Positions 5,620 through 10,398 of a DNA stretch of 10,398 nt are shown piece by piece. The first letter of the stretch is position 1; each line of letters starts with the position of its first letter. The translations under genes and the position numbers were made by a program. The DNA is from Clostridiales bacterium (GTDB lineage Bacteria; Bacillota; Clostridia; Christensenellales; CAG-138): NCBI GenBank assembly GCA_031270585.1, contig JAISXK010000007.1, forward strand, positions 1-10,398, given 5' to 3'. Below the pieces are notes generated by a model. It was not told the DNA's origin. It did no database searches and worked only from the letters and a program-made list of their open reading frames with translations.

Positions 5620-8253
5620 TTATCCAAGTCCTATGGCTTTTGCGCGCTGGTGCATGTCGTTTAAGGTGTTGAGCGCTTGAATAGGCGAGAGCGCGTCGAT
5701 ATCTAATTTGGAAAGCTCCATCAGCAGCGCTTCTTTTTGGCCTTTGTTGAACAGTGAAAGCTGCAGATGCGGTTCGCCCTTATCAAGCCCCAGATGGCGG
5801 CTGGCGGTTTTGTTGATGTCCGCCTGCTCCAGCGCGTGCAAAAGTTCGCGTGCGCGTTTTAGCACGCTTTCGGGCAGGCCCGCCAACTTAGCCACCTGCA
5901 CGCCAAAGCTTTTATCCGCGCTACCGCGCATGATCTTGCGCAAAAATATAATATCGTCGCCCATCTCTTTTACTGTGATGCGGTAATTCTTTACACCGGA
6001 AAGCTTGCCCTCAAGCTCCGTCAGCTCATGATAGTGCGTTGCAAATAATGTTTTGGCGCCACAAAGCGTTGGATCCGCTATATGCTCCAGCACCGCCCAA
6101 GCGATGCTCAGCCCGTCAAACGTGCTTGTACCACGGCCTATCTCATCCAGCAGCAGAAGGCTGTGCGCGGTGGAATTGTGCAGGATGTTAGCCATCTCGC
6201 TCATCTCCACCATGAAAGTGCTTTGCCCTGCGGCAAGGCTGTCTGATGCGCCTACACGCGTAAATATACGATCCGTCATGCAGATGGATGCTTGATCGGC
6301 GGGCACAAAGCTACCGATATGCGCCATAAGCGTAATCAGCGCAACTTGGCGAATATATGTGGATTTTCCCGCCATATTGGGCCCCGTCAGTATGATCAGG
6401 CGATTGTTTTCATTGTCAAGATAAGAATCGTTTTGAATAAACTGGCCTTTGTTAGCACGCTCCACCACGGGATGGCGGCCGTTTTTGATATCGATCACGC
6501 CGTCGTTGGTGATGGCGGGGCGCACATAGCCCTTTTCAGAAGCAACCCTGCTTAAGGATTGATATACGTCAAGCTCCGCCATGCGTGCCGCCGTATCCTG
6601 CAATCGCGCGATGGCGCCGCCTAATATTTCTCGGATCTCGCCAAACAATTGCGCCTCAAGCGTTTCGCATTTTTCCTGTGCGCCCAGTATGCTTTCCTCA
6701 ATCTCTTTGAGCGCGGGGGTAATGTAGCGCTCGGCATTGGCCAGGGTTTGCCTGCGTTGGTAGTGGTAAGGCACCAGGTTTTGGTACGATTTTGTTACTT
6801 CAATGTAATAGCCGAACACTTTGTTGTAGCTGACGCGCAGGTTTTTAATGCCCGTGGCTTCCCGTTCGGATGTTTCCAGATCCGCTATCCATTGCTGACC
6901 GTTGGTTTTGGCGTCGTTGAGGGCATCCACCTGGGCGTTATACCCTTTGCGTATGATATTGCCCGCTTGAATGCTTAACGGCGGCTCATCCACAATGGCG
7001 CGCGCCAAAAGGTCTTTGATATCCTCCAGAGGATCTGTGGCGTCTGCGATTTTTAAAAGCGAAGCGGCTTGAAACCCCTTTGTGATATCGATAATCACAG
7101 GCAATTTCCACAACGAGGCGCGCAACGCCGCGCAATCGCGCGCGTTTACGGTGCCGTAGGCAATGCGGCTACACAACCGCTCAATATCGTAAATGGAAGA
7201 GAGCGCCTCGCGTAGCGCGTCACGCTGGATGATGTTTGTGCCAAGATCCTCAACGGCCTCCAAGCGATCGTTGATCCGCCCTATATCCTGCAGGGGCTGC
7301 TCGATAAAGGTTTTGAGCATGCGCCCGCCCATGGCGGTCTGCGTCTCATCCAGCAAATTTAAAAGCGTATTTTTTTTACTACCCTCAAAATGCAGGGGTT
7401 TGGTCAACTCCAGGTTGCGCCTTGTGGCGGCATCCATCATCAAATAATCGGTCTGCCGTATGAAGCGCATGCTGTGTATGTGGGAGAGCGCGTTCTTCTG
7501 TGTTTCTTCAAGGTACGCCATCAGCGCACCCGCCGCGCAGATCGCGTAGTGCATGTCGGAGCATCCGAAACCATCCAGCGAGGCGACATCAAAATGGCGC
7601 AGCAACCGCCGCAGGGCTGCCTGCTCTTCATAAGCCCAATGGGCGTAATTTTGCAGAAAGCAACAACTGCCGGATAAGCGTTTTACAAGGCCGCTCTGTA
7701 AAAAAAGCGCGTCGTTGGCTATGATTTCAGTGGGTTGTATGCGCGCCAATTCATCCATTAGTTGCGAAAACGTTAGATCTCCATGCAACTCGCCAACAAA
7801 GGAACCGCCGGTGGATACATCGGCATACGCCAGCCCGGCATCTTCCCCTTCCAGATAGATGGAAAGCAGGTAGTTATTAGCGTTTTCATCCAGCATGGTT
7901 TCTTCTATCACGGTGCCTGGCGTAATCACCCGCACTACATCGCGTTCCACAAGGCCTTGGCCGGGCGTAGAATCGCTCAATTGTTCGCATAAAGCCACTT
8001 TGTAGCCCTTTTCGATGAGGCGCCGGATATATGTGTTTACCGAATGATAGGGCACGCCGCACATAGGCGCGCGCTCCTCCAAGCCGCAATCCTTGCCGGT
8101 GAGCACGATCTCCAGCTCGCGCGAGGCCGTAATGGCGTCTTCAAAAAACATCTCATAAAAATCGCCCAGCCGGAACAACAACAGGCAATCCTGATATTTT
8201 TCTTTCAGCGCCAGATACTGCCGCATCAGCGGCGTTATGTTGTTACCGGCCAT
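5620..8253 (-). CDS. mutS: MutS, DNA mismatch recognition protein
   Basis: MutS is the mismatch sensor of post-replicative repair; as a dimer it clamps DNA and hands over to MutL. The 877-residue protein is full length. Near the N-terminus is GDFYEMF (30-36), whose Phe32-Tyr33-Glu34 is the mismatch-contacting F-x-E motif. The lever and clamp domains occupy roughly 270-570. The ATPase has Walker A TGPNMAGKST (623-632) and Walker B LLLLDEIGRGTST (699-711), followed by FATHYHEL (737-744). QLSLF at 831-835 is a canonical beta-clamp binding motif, consistent with coupling to the replication fork. The start ATG at 8253 has GGGGGA about 8 nt ahead. The YlbF-family gene ends 38 nt upstream, the widest gap in the operon. 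Confidence 0.98.
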   Translation of the reverse strand: MAGNNITPLMRQYLALKEKYQDCLLLFRLGDFYEMFFEDAITASRELEIVLTGKDCGLEERAPMCGVPYHSVNTYIRRLIEKGYKVALCEQLSDSTPGQGLVERDVVRVITPGTVIEETMLDENANNYLLSIYLEGEDAGLAYADVSTGGSFVGELHGDLTFSQLMDELARIQPTEIIANDALFLQSGLVKRLSGSCCFLQNYAHWAYEEQAALRRLLRHFDVASLDGFGCSDMHYAICAAGALMAYLEETQKNALSHIHSMRFIRQTDYLMMDAATRRNLELTKPLHFEGSKKNTLLNLLDETQTAMGGRMLKTFIEQPLQDIGRINDRLEAVEDLGTNIIQRDALREALSSIYDIERLCSRIAYGTVNARDCAALRASLWKLPVIIDITKGFQAASLLKIADATDPLEDIKDLLARAIVDEPPLSIQAGNIIRKGYNAQVDALNDAKTNGQQWIADLETSEREATGIKNLRVSYNKVFGYYIEVTKSYQNLVPYHYQRRQTLANAERYITPALKEIEESILGAQEKCETLEAQLFGEIREILGGAIARLQDTAARMAELDVYQSLSRVASEKGYVRPAITNDGVIDIKNGRHPVVERANKGQFIQNDSYLDNENNRLIILTGPNMAGKSTYIRQVALITLMAHIGSFVPADQASICMTDRIFTRVGASDSLAAGQSTFMVEMSEMANILHNSTAHSLLLLDEIGRGTSTFDGLSIAWAVLEHIADPTLCGAKTLFATHYHELTELEGKLSGVKNYRITVKEMGDDIIFLRKIMRGSADKSFGVQVAKLAGLPESVLKRARELLHALEQADINKTASRHLGLDKGEPHLQLSLFNKGQKEALLMELSKLDIDALSPIQALNTLNDMHQRAKAIGLG

Positions 8254-8291
8254 AGTTTATATCCCCCAACGAGAACGATGCGGTTAACAGA

Positions 8292-8690
8292 TCAATTTGT
8301 GCAGCCTGCGCAGCCACTGCAGGAGCCTCCACAACCGCCGGAATTCTCCTCTGAATCCATACCTATGGCGGAGGCGATCTCGCGGTTTACCGCCGCCATG
8401 AGATTTTGAAAATCGTTTTGCGCTTCAATGGCGGCCGAAAACAGCTTATTTTCCAGTAGTTGGGTTTGTAGCGCTTCCACATCGCGTGAAACCGCCGCGA
8501 TCAGCAACCTGTCGGCACCGGTTTCTTTTTGCAGCATATCGATTAGCTCGCTCTGCTTTACCTTGAATTCGGATAAAACGCCACAAAGCCGCGTGTCGGC
8601 CTCCAACGCGGATTGCGCGATCTGCATACGCATATATTCTTCGGTTTTTAAAAGCTCCAAGCCCAATTCCTGCGCTTTTTTTAATACCAT
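8292..8690 (-). CDS. YlbF/YmcA-family protein with Cys-rich C-terminus
   Basis: The protein belongs to the YlbF/YmcA family (Com_YlbF). In Bacillus, YlbF and YmcA form with YaaT a complex that aids RNase Y-dependent RNA processing and affects competence, biofilm and sporulation; that complex binds iron-sulphur clusters. The 132-residue protein is largely helical over 1-110. A Gly/Ser linker then leads to a C-terminal C-x3-C-x2-C-x2-C cluster (Cys120, 124, 127, 130), which could bind a metal or Fe-S centre (inference). ATG at 8690 is chosen because GGGAGG lies 5 nt ahead; a GTG frame at 8705 overlaps the miaB stop. The place between miaB and mutS matches Bacillus ymcA, but sequence alone does not tell me whether it is the YmcA or the YlbF counterpart, so no symbol is given. 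Confidence 0.85.
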   Translation of the reverse strand: MVLKKAQELGLELLKTEEYMRMQIAQSALEADTRLCGVLSEFKVKQSELIDMLQKETGADRLLIAAVSRDVEALQTQLLENKLFSAAIEAQNDFQNLMAAVNREIASAIGMDSEENSGGCGGSCSGCAGCTN

Positions 8691-8701
8691 AACGGCCTCC
8701 C

Positions 8702-10111
8702 TCACTTATCAAGCTCGCCCACCAACGAGTTGCTCTTTGTGCTTTTTATATATACGGTCTGATATGTGCCCACAAGGCTCGGGTCTCCAGGGAAATATAC
8801 CATTTTAAAGCAACTCAGTTTGCCGTAAAGCAGGCTCTCCCGCCTTTGATCACACCCTTCCACCAATACTTCGCCAATGGTGCCAATATAGTGCGCGTTG
8901 GTTTTTTGTGTTTGACGCTGCTGCAACGCGTTTAACTCAAGCAGCCGTTCTTTTTTTAGCGCGGCGGGTATTTGCCCGGGCATACTGGCCGCACTTGTTC
9001 CGGCGCGCGGCGAATACATAAACGTAAACGCAGCGGAGAATTCTACCTCTTCGATTAAAGAAAGCGTTTGCCGATAGTCTTCATCCGTTTCGCCGGGGAA
9101 GCCAACAATGATATCCGTGGTAAGCTCGATATGCGGGTTGGCTTTTTTTAATTTTTCAACCAGGCCCAGATAGTACGCGCGTGTATAGCCCCGGTTCATC
9201 AACGCTTGGATACGGTCTGAGCCCGACTGTACCGGCAAATGCAAATGATCGCACACATGCGGCAAAGCCGTCATGCTCTCTATCAGCGCGTCGGAAAGAT
9301 CCTTGGGGTGCGACGTCATAAACCGAATACGTCTGATGCCGTCTATATCGTTCGCCATTTGCAGTAGCTGCGCAAACGGGATACCGCCGCGATCCTTGCC
9401 GTAGGAGTTGACGTTTTGCCCCAGCAATTGTATTTCGGTGTACCCTCTTTTTGCAAGTGCTGCGATTTCATCGAGTATCATGCCGGATTCACGCGAGCGC
9501 TCCCGGCCGCGCACATAAGGCACAATGCAATAAGAACAATAATTGTTGCAGCCATACATCACATTTACGCTTGCGCTTACCCCTTGCATGCGTTTGCTGG
9601 GCAGACCTTCTATGACTTCACCGGGTGATTCAAACACCAAAAACTGCCGCTCGCCCCGCAAAACGTGCCGCAGCATTTGCGGCAGTTGGTGCATGCTGTG
9701 CGTTCCGAAAACAAAATCAACAAAAGGGAACCGTGAAAACAGGCGTTCGGCCACATCTTTTTGTTGCATCATACACCCGCAAACGCCTATGATCAGGGAT
9801 GGATCTTCATCCTTGCGTTTTTTTAGCGCGCCCACGTTGCCAAATACCCGTTTTTCCGCATGCTCGCGCACGCAGCAGGTGTTGAATAGTATTAAATGCG
9901 CGCTATCTTGATTATCCGCCTGTTGGTAGCCGCAGCTTTCCAATAACCCGGCTATCTTCTCGCTGTCGTGCGCGTTCATTTGGCAACCGTACGATACGAT
10001 ATAATAACGTGCCGCTCGCTCACTCGGTTCCATATGCAGCGCCTGTGCGGTATCCGCTTGGGCGTAGAGGGTGGTCTCATATGTGCGGTGAAGGTTTTTA
10101 TCGTTATGCAT
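8702..10111 (-). CDS. miaB: MiaB, tRNA-2-methylthio-N6-dimethylallyladenosine synthase
   Basis: MiaB is a radical-SAM methylthiotransferase that converts i6A37, made by MiaA, to ms2i6A37 in tRNA. The 469-residue protein has the three family domains. The N-terminal methylthiotransferase domain (about 35-150) holds cluster cysteines Cys43 (YGCQMN), Cys79 (NTCCVR) and Cys113 (GCMMQ). The radical-SAM domain has the CNNYCSYC motif at 188-195 (Cys188, 192, 195). A C-terminal TRAM domain covers about 405-468. NTCC (77-80) and CGC (111-113) each carry one extra neighbouring cysteine. About 34 residues precede the first domain, as in other Firmicute MiaB proteins. The start at 10111 is taken because the only longer frame (TTG at 10177) begins inside the -35 box; AGG lies about 10 nt ahead. 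First gene of the operon, 11 nt before the YlbF-family gene. Confidence 0.97.
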   Translation of the reverse strand: MHNDKNLHRTYETTLYAQADTAQALHMEPSERAARYYIVSYGCQMNAHDSEKIAGLLESCGYQQADNQDSAHLILFNTCCVREHAEKRVFGNVGALKKRKDEDPSLIIGVCGCMMQQKDVAERLFSRFPFVDFVFGTHSMHQLPQMLRHVLRGERQFLVFESPGEVIEGLPSKRMQGVSASVNVMYGCNNYCSYCIVPYVRGRERSRESGMILDEIAALAKRGYTEIQLLGQNVNSYGKDRGGIPFAQLLQMANDIDGIRRIRFMTSHPKDLSDALIESMTALPHVCDHLHLPVQSGSDRIQALMNRGYTRAYYLGLVEKLKKANPHIELTTDIIVGFPGETDEDYRQTLSLIEEVEFSAAFTFMYSPRAGTSAASMPGQIPAALKKERLLELNALQQRQTQKTNAHYIGTIGEVLVEGCDQRRESLLYGKLSCFKMVYFPGDPSLVGTYQTVYIKSTKSNSLVGELDK

Positions 10112-10148
10112 CCCAAAATTGCCTGTTTCGCTATTATTCTTTATTTGT

Positions 10149-10177
10149 ATTATAACGGGTATGGTTGGCGCTTGCAA
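10149..10177 (-). promoter_or_regulatory. Promoter of the miaB-mutSL-miaA-hfq operon
   Basis: Read leftward, TTGCAA (complement of 10172-10177; 4 of 6 matches) is followed after exactly 17 bases by a perfect TATAAT (complement of 10149-10154). Transcription would begin near 10142, leaving about 30 nt before the miaB ATG. This is the only strong promoter I see ahead of the seven-gene run. Confidence 0.7.
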
Positions 10178-10194
10178 GGTGCGCTATGCGCAAG
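10171..10194. repeat. Overlapping palindromes at the miaB promoter
   Basis: TGCGC-TAT-GCGCA (10180-10192) is a perfect 5-3-5 inverted repeat immediately upstream of the -35 box. It is framed by CTTGC (10171-10175) and GCAAG (10190-10194), and the -35 region itself is the palindrome CTTGCAAG (10171-10178). Such an arrangement could be an operator, but no known regulator site is recognised. Confidence 0.4.
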
Positions 10195-10309
10195 GGTGTA
10201 GATAAAAAAAATAGGTATATATAAGGATGTGGGCGTTTGACACCTTTACTACCCAACTCTACTTTAAAAAGCCTGCGATAGCTTATTTTTAGCAAATTAA
10301 AATTTTATA

Positions 10310-10338
10310 TTGCACGTTCCATTGTAATACTATATACT
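10310..10338 (+). promoter_or_regulatory. Promoter-like sequence for the right-edge ORF
   Basis: TTGCAC (10310-10315) and TATACT (10333-10338) are separated by exactly 17 bases and match the consensus boxes at 4 of 6 and 5 of 6 positions. The expected transcription start near 10345 falls inside the apparent ribosome binding site of the ORF at 10356, so either the leader is almost absent or the promoter serves something else. A 5-bp inverted repeat, TACTA (10328-10332)/TAGTA (10340-10344), overlaps the -10 box. Confidence 0.5.
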
Positions 10339-10355
10339 GTAGTAGGGGTGATTTT

Positions 10356-10398
10356 ATGCGTTTAGGGTGGACGACAAGTAAGTATTCAACCACCTATA
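10356..10398 (+). CDS. Partial rightward ORF at the window edge, unidentified
   Basis: ATG at 10356 follows TAGGGGTG (10343-10350) by 5 nt and opens a frame of 14 codons, MRLGWTTSKYSTTY, that runs out of the window. Ribosome binding site, spacing and an upstream promoter all agree with a real start. A start of the form 'MRL..SKxSxxxY' reminds me of some Firmicute transposases of the IS1634 type, but this is memory of a short pattern and not identification. The fragment is too short to assign a function. Confidence 0.45.
   Translation, partial: MRLGWTTSKYSTTY

Noticed and set aside
10237..10265. Perfect -35 box TTGACA at 10237-10242
   Set aside because: At the proper spacing the downstream hexamer (TACTTT) matches the -10 consensus at only 3 of 6 positions, and no gene start follows it at a suitable distance.
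10266..10290. Possible AT-rich bidirectional terminator (AAGC/GCTT stem flanked by A and T runs)
   Set aside because: The stem is only four base pairs with an 8-base loop and a mismatch before the A/T runs, too weak to call.
10227..10292. 21-codon ORF (MWAFDTFTTQLYFKKPAIAYF, split here as 10227-10292) between miaB and the right-edge ORF
   Set aside because: AAGG directly touches the ATG, leaving no proper spacing, and the peptide is not recognisable. I regard it as chance.
1..10398. CRISPR arrays, tRNA or rRNA genes, toxin-antitoxin or defence genes
   Set aside because: I saw no regularly spaced repeats, no cloverleaf sequence with CCA end and no such protein motifs on either strand.

Overview
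The window looks like a chromosomal piece of a Gram-positive anaerobe of the Clostridia/Firmicutes type with roughly balanced GC. Three things point there: the gene order miaB - ylbF/ymcA family - mutS - mutL - miaA - hfq - ynbB-like, which resembles the Bacillus/Clostridium arrangement; a LexA whose DNA-binding helix resembles that of Gram-positive LexA proteins; and a strand-discriminating type of MutL carrying an endonuclease motif rather than dependence on MutH. I cannot name a species.

Layout. Positions 1-112 appear to be the outer end of an IS256-like insertion sequence, with the first 14 codons of a leftward ORF behind a strong ribosome binding site. Positions 113-528 hold no convincing gene: an inverted-repeat/hairpin stretch sits directly against the IS end, followed by a very pyrimidine-rich tract and then the lexA promoter. 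lexA (529-1149, +) has a good extended -10 promoter and a probable own SOS operator. Convergent to it is a compact seven-gene leftward operon running from 10111 down to 1177: miaB, a YlbF/YmcA-family gene with a Cys-rich tail, mutS, mutL, miaA, hfq and a PLP enzyme of the methionine gamma-lyase-like/'aluminium resistance' family. Gaps between its genes are 11-38 nt, with one short overlap (hfq/ynbB-like). A single good promoter lies in front of miaB (10149-10177). The right edge (10310-10398) carries a promoter-like sequence and the first codons of a rightward ORF that leaves the window.

How the genes work together. MutS and MutL form the core of methyl-independent mismatch repair, and LexA controls the separate SOS damage response. 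MiaA and MiaB catalyse successive steps on A37 of tRNAs that read UNN codons (i6A, then ms2i6A). Hfq is an RNA chaperone, and the YlbF/YmcA family is tied to RNase Y-dependent RNA processing in Bacillus. The operon therefore mixes DNA repair, tRNA modification and RNA metabolism.

Novelty. Most of the window is an ordinary, well-conserved housekeeping cluster, and I found no convincing new system. The points most worth a second look are the IS end with the adjoining inverted repeat, the replaced last glutamate in the MutL endonuclease motif, the Cys-rich tail of the YlbF-family protein, and the control regions of lexA and miaB.
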